34,763 bases of DNA, taken from assembly GCA_016303225.1 (NCBI GenBank), contig JAEDMC010000004.1:1-34763 (forward strand). Reading direction: 5' to 3'. Source of the stretch: Kiritimatiellia bacterium. GTDB lineage: Bacteria; Verrucomicrobiota; Kiritimatiellia; RFP12; UBA1067. A program made the translations under genes and the position numbers. Of this stretch, positions 20,689-28,504 are shown piece after piece (position 1 is the stretch's first letter; every line of letters starts with the position of its first letter). Below the pieces are notes generated by a model. It had not been told where the DNA came from. It was given only the letters and a program-made list of their open reading frames with translations, and did no database searches.

Positions 20689-21484
20689 GATGCCGCCGGT
20701 GATGATCCTCTGCGGCGGAAAGGGCACGAGGCTTCGGGAGGTCACGGAGCTTCTGCCAAAGCCGATGGTTCCGATCGGGGAGCAGCCGATCGTGTGGCAT
20801 ATCATGAAGACGTACGCGGCGTTCGGCTGTCGACGCTTCATCCTCTGCCTCGGCTACAAGCGCGAGGTGTTCGTCGACTACTTCATGAATTACCATCTGC
20901 GCACGAGCGACGCGACGATTACGCTTGGCCATAATCCGAAGGTAAAGTTCCATGAGGACGTTCCCGAGTCTGACTGGGAGGTGACGCTCGTCGGGACTGG
21001 ACTTGAGACAATGACCGGCGGACGTGTCGCGCGCGCGGCGAAGTACCTGAAGCCGACGGACCGTGAGTTCTTCCTCACGTACGGCGACGGCGTCGCGGAC
21101 GTTGACATCGCGGCGACGCTGAAACTGCACCGCAAGGCGAAGCGGCTCATTACCGTCTCGGCCGTCCATCCGTCTGCCCGCTTCGGCGAGATGGTGATGA
21201 AGGGTGACCAGGTCGTAAAGTTCGACGAGAAGCCGGTGAAGTCGATCAAGTACATCAACGGCGGTTACATGGTCGTCGACCGCCGGTTCGTGAAAAAGTA
21301 CCTCACGACGGACAAGGATCTCTTCTTCGAGCAGGCGCCGATGCAGCGGTCGGCCTTGAATGGCGACATGACCGTCTACCGCCATGAGGGGTTCTGGCAG
21401 TGCATGGACACGGGCCGAGAGTACGAGCTCCTGAACAGGCTGTGGAAAGACGGGATGGCGCCATGGACGAGGTTCTGGAAATGA
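20675..21484 (+). CDS. rfbF: Glucose-1-phosphate cytidylyltransferase
   Basis: The 269-residue enzyme makes CDP-glucose from CTP and glucose-1-phosphate, the first step of CDP-3,6-dideoxyhexose synthesis. It has ILCGGKGTRLREVTE, LLPKPMVPIGEQPI, WHIMKTYAAFG, the metal-site TYGDGVADVD and NGGYMVVDRRF. GTG 20675 is chosen as the start because AAAGGAGG lies directly upstream (20663-20670); ATG 20690 is the alternative. It overlaps the GT2 gene by 14 nt and the dehydratase gene by ATGA. Confidence 0.93.
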   Translation: MKRNEMPPVMILCGGKGTRLREVTELLPKPMVPIGEQPIVWHIMKTYAAFGCRRFILCLGYKREVFVDYFMNYHLRTSDATITLGHNPKVKFHEDVPESDWEVTLVGTGLETMTGGRVARAAKYLKPTDREFFLTYGDGVADVDIAATLKLHRKAKRLITVSAVHPSARFGEMVMKGDQVVKFDEKPVKSIKYINGGYMVVDRRFVKKYLTTDKDLFFEQAPMQRSALNGDMTVYRHEGFWQCMDTGREYELLNRLWKDGMAPWTRFWK

Positions 21485-22566
21485 TTTTCGATTGCTATCG
21501 CGGACGGTGTGTCCTCGTGACGGGGCACACGGGCTTCAAGGGATCGTGGCTTTGCGAGTGGCTGCTCTCGCTCGGGGCGGAAGTCCACGGGTTTGCGCAG
21601 GAGCCGCCAACGGAGCCTGCGATCTTCGATCAGCTCGGGCTTGCGAAACGCATCGCCTCGCACACCATCGGCGACATCCGTGACCGCGGGACACTTGCGA
21701 AGGCGGTCGCTTCGGTGGATCCGGATTTCGTCTTCCACCTGGCGGCGCAGCCGCTCGTCCGCCTTTCCTATCGCGAACCAGTGGAGACGTTCGACACCAA
21801 CGTGATGGGAACCGTCAACCTGCTGGAGGCGGTTCGCCAGCAGGCGAGGACATTAGACGAGAGACGGAAGACGTGTTCTGTGGTGTGCATCACGACGGAC
21901 AAGGTCTACGAGAACAACGAGAGCGGGCAGGCGTACAAGGAGTCCGACCCCTTTGGCGGATACGATCCGTACAGCGCCTCGAAGGGTGCGTGCGAAATCG
22001 CGATTGCGAGCTACCGGCGCAGCTTCTTCAATGACCCGGCGAATCCGGTCTGGGTGGCGTCTGCCCGAGCGGGCAATGTGATTGGCGGCGGCGACTGGGC
22101 CCTGGACCGCATCGTCCCCGACTGCATGCGCGCCCTGGATCGAGGCGAGACGATTCCGGTCCGGAACAAGGTCTCGACACGTCCGTGGCAGCACGTCCTC
22201 GAGCCGCTCTCCGGCTATCTTGCGCTCGGCGCGGCGCTGGCGACGCGCACGCGGTTCGCCGATTACGCGTCCGGCTTCAACTTCGGACCCGATCCGTCCG
22301 CGAACCGCACGGTGAAGGACCTTGTCACTGAGATCCTCAGGCACCGCGAAGGGCAGTGGGAGGACCGCAGCGATCCGAAGGCCGTCCATGAGGCAGGGCT
22401 TCTCAATCTCGACATCACGAAAGCACGCGAAGTGCTCGGATGGACGCCGCGTTGGGATTTCGAGACGACGATCGCGAAGACCGTGGAATGGTATGCTGAG
22501 GTTGGCGCGGGCGAGGATGCCGCCGCGGCAACGAGGCGGCAAATCCGAGGGTATGAACATGCGTGA
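21481..22566 (+). CDS. rfbG: CDP-glucose 4,6-dehydratase
   Basis: The 361-residue short-chain dehydrogenase/reductase converts CDP-glucose to CDP-4-keto-6-deoxyglucose. It shows VLVTGHTGFKGSWL (NAD-binding Gly-rich loop), VFHLAAQPLVRLSY, TTDKVYEN, the catalytic YSASK, and RAGNVIGGGDWALDRIVPD with STRPWQHVLEPLSGYL. ATG 21481 overlaps rfbF by ATGA. A short insert (ARTLDERRKTC, from 21845-21877) lies between the VRQ helix and the strand before TTDKVY and may be a degenerate repeat array. Confidence 0.94.
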   Translation: MIFDCYRGRCVLVTGHTGFKGSWLCEWLLSLGAEVHGFAQEPPTEPAIFDQLGLAKRIASHTIGDIRDRGTLAKAVASVDPDFVFHLAAQPLVRLSYREPVETFDTNVMGTVNLLEAVRQQARTLDERRKTCSVVCITTDKVYENNESGQAYKESDPFGGYDPYSASKGACEIAIASYRRSFFNDPANPVWVASARAGNVIGGGDWALDRIVPDCMRALDRGETIPVRNKVSTRPWQHVLEPLSGYLALGAALATRTRFADYASGFNFGPDPSANRTVKDLVTEILRHREGQWEDRSDPKAVHEAGLLNLDITKAREVLGWTPRWDFETTIAKTVEWYAEVGAGEDAAAATRRQIRGYEHA

Positions 22567-23356
22567 ACTAAGGAACCTGCTGCCGGTGACGTATGATTTC
22601 GTCTGCAGCATTGGCTGCGATTGCGGTTGTGCGTGGCATCTGATAAAGAACCGGCTGCGCATGGCATCCTATCCGCTTGACTGGGTCGGGACCTGGTATG
22701 TCGGGATTGCGGGCGTCGCCGAACTCGTGGCGCAGGATTTTGATGGGTTTCTCAAGTTGGAGAATCTGCGAAAGGAGCCGAATCCGCCGCGAGGGCCGAA
22801 AGATGACCATGAGCACGACTATTATCATGATCCGGTCGTCGGCGTGGACTTCGCGCATGATTTTCCGATCGGCATGCCGCTCGAGGAGGCGTATCCTGCG
22901 GTTCGTGAAAAGTATCGTCGGCGCATCGACCGGTTCTACCGGTCGGTGCGCGAATCCCGCCGGACCTTGCTTGTCTATTGGACCTGGCGGGATCATCCGG
23001 AACGCGATGTCATCATGAAGGCGGCCGAGACATTCCGGACGAAGTTTCCGGAGGTCAGGATTGACTTGTTGGTGATGCGGCACGTTGACGGGCAGGGCAT
23101 CCGTCCGGAGATCGTGGGCGACGGTGTTTTCTTGGTTGACGGGCCTTTTCATCCGGAAGGCGGACATCCGGCCTTCGGCGACGCCGAAATCAACCGCAAA
23201 GTGTTCTCCTTTATCCGATTACGGGGCAAACGCAGGAGACTTTGGTCAGGGAAACTGAACCGCATCCGGCTGCGGATCGTCTCGGCGTTCATTCTTGATC
23301 GTGTGAAGCGGCATGCCTATCGCGAGCGGCATTCGCAGAAGCAAGACGTCTTCTAG
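22559..23356 (+). CDS. DUF1796 family protein (papain-like cysteine peptidase fold)
   Basis: The 265-residue protein carries the N-terminal signature of DUF1796: FVCSIGCDCGCAWHLIKNRLR then SYPLDWVGTW, with a cysteine (C19 or neighbours) proposed as the nucleophile in this peptidase-like superfamily. VDFAHDF supplies a histidine, and TLLVYWTWRDH and VRIDLLVM form later strands. Members are found in O-antigen and capsule clusters and their reaction is unknown. ATG 22559 is favoured over 22553 by GAGG 8 nt upstream. It overlaps rfbG and sits between rfbG and the reductase. Confidence 0.8.
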   Translation: MRELRNLLPVTYDFVCSIGCDCGCAWHLIKNRLRMASYPLDWVGTWYVGIAGVAELVAQDFDGFLKLENLRKEPNPPRGPKDDHEHDYYHDPVVGVDFAHDFPIGMPLEEAYPAVREKYRRRIDRFYRSVRESRRTLLVYWTWRDHPERDVIMKAAETFRTKFPEVRIDLLVMRHVDGQGIRPEIVGDGVFLVDGPFHPEGGHPAFGDAEINRKVFSFIRLRGKRRRLWSGKLNRIRLRIVSAFILDRVKRHAYRERHSQKQDVF

Positions 23357-23367
23357 GGGGCTTGTTC

Positions 23368-24270
23368 ATGCGGATCTTCGTCACAGGCGGCACGGGGTTC
23401 TTTGGGAAGTCTATTCTCGACTACCTGAAGCGGCATCCCGATTTCCGCGCGGGTGACGAGTGGATGATCCTGTCGCGCGATCCCGAACGGTTCCAGTCGC
23501 GGAACGCCGCCCTTCTCGACCAGGGGCGAAAAATCGGTTTCGTCACGGGCGATGTCCGGGACTTCTGCGCGGAGGGCCGTTACGACGAGATCATTCATGC
23601 GGCGACGGCTGCGGTGACGACGATGGCGGACGATGAAATGACCTCCACAATCGTGGAGGGGACGCGGCATGTGCTGGACTTCGCGAAGTCCAGCGGGGCG
23701 AAGAAGATTCTGCTGACGAGTTCGGGCGCGGTATATGGTCCGCAAACCGCGCCAGTCGGCGAGGATGCACCGTGCAATCCGGTGACGGCGTACGGCAAGG
23801 GCAAGCTCGAGGCCGAACGGATGTGCGTCGAATCTGGGCTGGACGCGAAGATTGTCCGTTGTTTCGCCTTCACGGGGCCGTACCTCAACCGTGACATCCA
23901 TTACGCAATCGGGAACTTCATCCGCGACTGTCTCGCGGGCGAACCGATCATCATCAAGGGCGACGGTACGCCGCAACGGAGCTACCTGTACGCCGATGAC
24001 TTGGTGGAGTGGCTCTTTGCTGTCCTTGACCGTGGCGTTTCCGGATGTCCCTACAACGTGGGCTCGCCGGAAGGCCTTTCGATCCGCGAAGTCGCCGAGC
24101 GGGTGCGTGCGGCGCTGGGTACGAAGAACGACATCCGCGTCCTGGGCGTTTCCGTTTCCAGCACGCCTCCGTCCGTCTATGTTCCAGATGTCTCCCGCGC
24201 CGTCCGCGAACTCGGTCTCCGCGACACCGTCGATCTGACCACCGCCGTGCGCCATTCGGCGGGGATATGA
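23368..24270 (+). CDS. NAD-dependent epimerase/reductase, probable CDP-dideoxysugar 4-reductase
   Basis: The 300-residue extended short-chain dehydrogenase has MRIFVTGGTGFFGKSIL, HAATAAV, LLTSSGAVYGP and the catalytic YGKGK, then TGPYLNRDIHYAIGNFI and QRSYLYADDLV. Between rfbG and rfbH the usual occupants are CDP-abequose or CDP-paratose synthases. Next to a YerE-like enzyme it could instead be the final reductase of a branched sugar (YerF-like role). ATG 23368 follows AGGGGG by 7 nt; TTG 23362 is a weaker option. The gene ends three bases before the TATAAT of rfbH, inside its extended -10. Confidence 0.87.
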   Translation: MRIFVTGGTGFFGKSILDYLKRHPDFRAGDEWMILSRDPERFQSRNAALLDQGRKIGFVTGDVRDFCAEGRYDEIIHAATAAVTTMADDEMTSTIVEGTRHVLDFAKSSGAKKILLTSSGAVYGPQTAPVGEDAPCNPVTAYGKGKLEAERMCVESGLDAKIVRCFAFTGPYLNRDIHYAIGNFIRDCLAGEPIIIKGDGTPQRSYLYADDLVEWLFAVLDRGVSGCPYNVGSPEGLSIREVAERVRAALGTKNDIRVLGVSVSSTPPSVYVPDVSRAVRELGLRDTVDLTTAVRHSAGI

Positions 24271-24276
24271 TATAAT
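24268..24276 (+). promoter_or_regulatory. Extended -10 promoter of rfbH
   Basis: TGATATAAT ends 10 nt before ATG 24287 and includes the stop codon of the preceding reductase. It is an internal promoter within the sugar operon. Confidence 0.6.
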
Positions 24277-24286
24277 AGCGGACAAT

Positions 24287-25612
24287 ATGAAAGCGAAAGA
24301 GCTCAAGCAGGAGATCCTCGACAAGGTTGCGGAATACTATCGTCTTGTTCATGCACCCGCGCAGGCGGGGGAATTCGTGCCCGGGAAGTCGCGGGTGAAT
24401 TACGCCGGTCGCGTTTTCGACGAGCGGGAGATGGAGAATCTCGCGGATTCGGTGCTTGAGTTCTGGCTCACGTACGGCCGCTGGTCCAAGCAGTTCGAGA
24501 AAGGTCTTGCCGACTACCTCGGCATCCGTTTCGCGCTCCTCGTCAACTCCGGGTCGTCGGCGAATCTCCTCGCGTTCATGACGCTCACCTCACCGCTCCT
24601 TGGAGAGCGTCGGGTGAAGCGCGGGGACGAGGTGATTACGGTCGCTGCGGGATTTCCGACCACGATCGCGCCAATCGTCCAGTACGGGGCCGTGCCGGTG
24701 TTCGTCGACATGGAGCTCGACACCGTGAACATCGACGTCTCGAAGCTCGAGGCGGCGGTCTCGCCGAAAACGAAGGCCGTGATGCTCGCGCACACGCTCG
24801 GCAATCCCTTCGACGTGAAGGCGGTGAAGGCGTTCTGCGAGAAGCACAACCTCTGGCTCGTCGAGGACAACTGCGATGCGCTGGGCTCGAAGTTCGACGG
24901 AAAGTTCACGGGGACGTGGGGCGACATCGGGACCTCAAGCTTCTATCCGCCGCACCACATGACGATGGGCGAGGGCGGTGCGGTGTACACAAACGATCCG
25001 CTCTTCAAGAAGATCGCGCTCTCGATCCGCGACTGGGGACGCGACTGCTGGTGCGAGAGCGGCGTCGACAACACGTGCGGCTGCCGCTTCACAAAGCAAT
25101 TCGGCAAGCTCCCTCTCGGCTACGACCACAAGTACGTCTACTCGCACTTCGGCTACAACCTCAAGGCGAGCGACATGCAGGCGGCGATCGGCTGTGCGCA
25201 GCTTGAGAAGTTCCCGTCCTTCGTCGAGAAGCGGAAGGCCAACTTCAGCCGGCTTTACGAAGGCCTCAAGGACCTGCCGCAGCTCCGGCTTTTCGGGAAG
25301 AACCCCGCGGCGGATCCGTCGTGGTTCGGATTCCTGATGACGGTGAAGCCAGATGCGGGCTTTACGCGCACGGACCTCACGCGGCATCTCGAGTCGAAGA
25401 ACATCCAGACGCGCAATCTCTTCGCCGGAAACATCCTGCGGCATCCGTGCTTTGACTCGCTCGTCGAGGGGGCCGACTACCGCGTTGCGGGAACGCTCGA
25501 CAACACCGAGACAATCATGAATGCGACGTTCTGGATCGGCTTGTACCCGGGAATGGGCGAGGCGAAGATCGAATATATGATCAAGACCATCCGGGAGTTC
25601 TGCGGAAAATGA
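24287..25612 (+). CDS. rfbH: CDP-4-dehydro-6-deoxyglucose 3-dehydrase (E1)
   Basis: The 441-residue PMP and [2Fe-2S] enzyme removes the 3-hydroxyl of CDP-4-keto-6-deoxyglucose. It has the aminotransferase fold, but H223 (YPPHHMTMGEGG) replaces the PLP lysine, as in E1. The iron-sulfur cysteines follow the exact E1 spacing C-X57-C-X-C-X7-C: C196 (EDNCDA), C254, C256 and C264. Other blocks are NSGSSANLLA, AAGFPTT and HTLGNPFD. It needs an E3 reductase for electrons, and none is seen in the window. It overlaps the next gene by ATGA. Confidence 0.96.
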   Translation: MKAKELKQEILDKVAEYYRLVHAPAQAGEFVPGKSRVNYAGRVFDEREMENLADSVLEFWLTYGRWSKQFEKGLADYLGIRFALLVNSGSSANLLAFMTLTSPLLGERRVKRGDEVITVAAGFPTTIAPIVQYGAVPVFVDMELDTVNIDVSKLEAAVSPKTKAVMLAHTLGNPFDVKAVKAFCEKHNLWLVEDNCDALGSKFDGKFTGTWGDIGTSSFYPPHHMTMGEGGAVYTNDPLFKKIALSIRDWGRDCWCESGVDNTCGCRFTKQFGKLPLGYDHKYVYSHFGYNLKASDMQAAIGCAQLEKFPSFVEKRKANFSRLYEGLKDLPQLRLFGKNPAADPSWFGFLMTVKPDAGFTRTDLTRHLESKNIQTRNLFAGNILRHPCFDSLVEGADYRVAGTLDNTETIMNATFWIGLYPGMGEAKIEYMIKTIREFCGK

Positions 25613-27405
25613 GGGTTGCCGACTACATCTGGAAAACGTTGGCGGACAAGGGGGTTCGGCACGTCTTCCTTGTGACGGGCGGCGGGGCGATGCACCTGAA
25701 CGATGCGCTTGGGCTTGAGAGGCGCATCAAGTACGTCTGCAACCTGCACGAGCAGGCCTGTGCGATGGCGGCGGAGGGTTACGCCCGCGCGTCCGGCACG
25801 CCGGGTGTCATCAACGTGACGACGGGTCCTGGAGGCACGAATGCGCTCACGGGCGTCATGGGCGCATGGCTTGACTCGGTGCCGATGGTGATTGTCTCTG
25901 GGCAGATCAAGCGCGCGACGATGATCACGGCGTGCCCGAACCTTAAACTCCGCCAACTCGGCGACCAGGAGTACAACATCGTCGATGCGGTGAAGCCGAT
26001 GACCAAGTTCGCGAAGACCGTGATGAGCGTCGAGGAGGTGCCGCAGGTCCTTGAGGACGCGTGGCGCATCTGCCAGGAGGGGCGCCCGGGCCCGGTGTGG
26101 ATCGACGTGCCGCTCGACATCCAGGCGGCGGAGATGGTTCCGCGTGCGAAGTGCGAAGTGCGAAGTGCCGAAGGACGCGAGACGGGAGACGTAGGACGCG
26201 AGGCCGTGCAGATTGCGGAGGCGCTGAAGGCGGCGAAGAGGCCGGCGATCATCGTCGGGAGCGGCGTGCACAATGCGCATTGCGAGGAATTGTTCCTCAA
26301 GGTCGCGGAATCGCTGAACATCCCCGTGCTGACGTCCATCTCCGGCATCGACCTCATCCCGTCCGACCATCCGCTCTTCTTCGGACGTCCGGGTATCCTC
26401 GGGGAGCGTCCGGCGAACCTGATCATGCAGAACAGCGACCTCTTCATTGTGCTGGGGACGCGCATGGGCATCCGTATCTGCGGTTATGCCTACGAGACGG
26501 TGGCTCGGGCGGCGAAGAAGGTGATGGTCGACATCGACCCGAACGAGCTCGAGAAGCCGACGTTCCGACCGGATGTGAAGATTTGCGCTGATGCGGGTGA
26601 TTTCCTGCGGGCGCTTGCGGTGGAGCTGCCGTCGCTCGGACCGAAGGCGGAGTGGCTCGACTACTGTCGGCGGATGAAGGCGAAGTATCCGGTGATCCTG
26701 CCGGAACACCGGGCGCGGACGGACTATGTCTCGAGTTATGTGCTCCCTGAGGCGATCATGCGGCACGCGCCGGATCCGCTGACGGTCGTTACCTCGAACG
26801 GCATCGCCTACACCTCGACGTTCCAGGCGATTCCGATACGGAAAGGGATGCGGATGTTCTCCAACGAGGCGTGCGCCTCGATGGGTTACGGACTCCCTGC
26901 GGCGATTGGCGCGGCATTCGCCGACGCCGGTCGCACGGTCGTCTGCTTCGAGGGCGACGGGTCGATCCAGATGAACATCCAGGAGCTGCAGACGCTCCTC
27001 AACTACAAGTTGCCGGTGAAGCTCTTCGTTTACAACAACGGAGGATATCTCTCGATCAAGACGACGCAGCGCGCGTTCTTCAATGGTCGCTTCATGGGAT
27101 CCGAGGCGGGCTCGGGCGTGATCCTGCCGTCGTTCGAGAAGATTGCCGCGGCGTACGGGTTGCCGTATTTCCGGCTCAAGAACAACCAGGTGCTGGATGC
27201 GAAGCTTCCCGAGATCTTCGCGACGGAGGGCCCGGCGCTCGTCGAGGTGATGCTCGATCCATTCGAGAAGCTGGGGCCGAAGGCGGCGTCGAAGAAGCTG
27301 CCGGATGGTACGATGGTGTCCGCGCCACTCGAGGACATGGCGCCGTTTCTGCCGCGCGAGGAGTTTGCGGCGAACATGCTGATTCCGGTGATTGGAGGGT
27401 TCTGA
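25609..27405 (+). CDS. ThDP-dependent acetolactate synthase-like enzyme (YerE-like)
   Basis: The 598-residue enzyme has three domains: PYR (about 1-175) with catalytic E48 in NLHEQACAM, a middle domain (200-365) and a PP domain with the ThDP motif GDG (449-451) ... NN (476-477). In yersiniose synthesis YerE, a related enzyme, adds a two-carbon unit from pyruvate to the product of E1. Lying directly after rfbH in the same operon, this gene may do the same and make a branched-chain 3,6-dideoxyhexose. Ordinary acetolactate synthase is less likely without its regulatory subunit. A heptamer array (26146-26201) adds residues 180-198 exactly between the PYR and middle domains. Confidence 0.85.
   Translation: MRVADYIWKTLADKGVRHVFLVTGGGAMHLNDALGLERRIKYVCNLHEQACAMAAEGYARASGTPGVINVTTGPGGTNALTGVMGAWLDSVPMVIVSGQIKRATMITACPNLKLRQLGDQEYNIVDAVKPMTKFAKTVMSVEEVPQVLEDAWRICQEGRPGPVWIDVPLDIQAAEMVPRAKCEVRSAEGRETGDVGREAVQIAEALKAAKRPAIIVGSGVHNAHCEELFLKVAESLNIPVLTSISGIDLIPSDHPLFFGRPGILGERPANLIMQNSDLFIVLGTRMGIRICGYAYETVARAAKKVMVDIDPNELEKPTFRPDVKICADAGDFLRALAVELPSLGPKAEWLDYCRRMKAKYPVILPEHRARTDYVSSYVLPEAIMRHAPDPLTVVTSNGIAYTSTFQAIPIRKGMRMFSNEACASMGYGLPAAIGAAFADAGRTVVCFEGDGSIQMNIQELQTLLNYKLPVKLFVYNNGGYLSIKTTQRAFFNGRFMGSEAGSGVILPSFEKIAAAYGLPYFRLKNNQVLDAKLPEIFATEGPALVEVMLDPFEKLGPKAASKKLPDGTMVSAPLEDMAPFLPREEFAANMLIPVIGGF
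26146..26201 (+). repeat. Tandem heptamer array, 8 units in exact phase
   Basis: GCGAAGT x3, GCCGAAG, GACGCGA, GACGGGA, GACGTAG and GACGCGA follow without a break in 7-bp steps. The array drifts from one unit type to another. It encodes the linker between two domains of the ThDP enzyme. Confidence 0.9.
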
Positions 27406-27409
27406 TTCC

Positions 27410-28477
27410 ATGAAGGTCTCCGTCCTCATCCCGTACTACAACGACGAGCGGTTCCTGCGGCAGGCGATCGAGTCCGTGCTGGCTCAGACGTTTCGCGACT
27501 TTGAGCTGGTGCTCGTGAATCACGCTTCCACCGACGGCAGCCGGGTGATTGCGCGGTCCTTCGGCGATCCGCGCATCGTCCATGTCGATATGCCGGTCAA
27601 CCATGGTGCGGGCGGCGGGTTGGTGATGGCGGAGTTCCTGAAGGTCGCGCAGGGTGAGTACGTGAAGTTCTTCTGTGCGGACGATATCATGTGTCCGGAC
27701 TGTCTTGCAACGCTTGTCGGCTACATGGAGTCGCATCGCGAGCTGTCGTTCGCATTCGGCGATTTGGCGTATGTGAATGTCTTAGGGGAAGATCTTGGCG
27801 AGCACTGGTTCGAGGCGCGTCCGAAGTTCTCCGTCGACCTGACGGAAGTCGATTGCCTTCGCCTGTTCTCCATCGGTCACAGCTTCCTGCCGTGGATCGG
27901 CAGCATCGTACGACGAGAGGCCCTGTCTGGAATCGAGCTGGATGCGACATTGGTGATGATGTTTGATATGTCGGTCTGGGTCCAGCTGTTGCTGAAGGGC
28001 TGCAGACTCGCTTTCGTCAAATCTGTGGTCGCATCCTACCGGATTCATGGCGACCAGGTCTCGGGGCTTGCGCACAAGTCGTCGGCGATACGCTTGTCCA
28101 TCTGCGAACGGCAGGTCTTCTTCCGGTTCTTCCAGAATTGCCGCGATGTTGCTTTGGTGAAAGGGATTTTCGCCGGAGACGGTTTTGTCCAGCGTCTCGA
28201 GACCATCGATGACATTCCGCTGGCAGTGGCGTTGCATTACCTTTCATGCGATAAGCGCGCAACGTGGGCCTATCAGTATGTCCACGACTGTCTGCAGGAT
28301 CCCGTGAGGAGGGAAGCGGCGGAATCCAGGATGGGGATTACCGTGGCGGGGTTTCGCGACCTGGTCCGCAGTCTTGCGGACGCGTCTCGGCCGCGGAGCA
28401 TGTGGGTGAGATTTCGTGACAAGTGGTTGCGCCGACGGCCTCAGCGCCAGAATGCGTTTGGGAAATACAGCCTTTAA
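27410..28477 (+). CDS. Family 2 glycosyltransferase
   Basis: The 355-residue GT-A enzyme has MKVSVLIPYYNDERFLRQAIESVL, LVNHASTDGS, NHGAGGG and the metal-binding CADD. It then has a longer C-terminal region (SYRIHGDQVSG typical of GT2 acceptors, and a basic tail RDKWLRRRPQRQ). ATG 27410 has GGAGGG 10 nt upstream; a frame opening 6 codons earlier lacks support. It is the last glycosyltransferase of the O-antigen block, followed after 27 nt by the ABC exporter. Confidence 0.88.
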   Translation: MKVSVLIPYYNDERFLRQAIESVLAQTFRDFELVLVNHASTDGSRVIARSFGDPRIVHVDMPVNHGAGGGLVMAEFLKVAQGEYVKFFCADDIMCPDCLATLVGYMESHRELSFAFGDLAYVNVLGEDLGEHWFEARPKFSVDLTEVDCLRLFSIGHSFLPWIGSIVRREALSGIELDATLVMMFDMSVWVQLLLKGCRLAFVKSVVASYRIHGDQVSGLAHKSSAIRLSICERQVFFRFFQNCRDVALVKGIFAGDGFVQRLETIDDIPLAVALHYLSCDKRATWAYQYVHDCLQDPVRREAAESRMGITVAGFRDLVRSLADASRPRSMWVRFRDKWLRRRPQRQNAFGKYSL

Positions 28478-28504
28478 CGAAATCCGTCGGAGGGGAACAG
28501 TGTC

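Noticed and set aside
25477..27429. 650-codon open frame on the minus strand opposite the ThDP enzyme
   Set aside because: It is a by-product of high GC and codon bias in the real plus-strand gene. Its protein is Arg/His-rich with no family features, and the plus strand has clear ThDP motifs.
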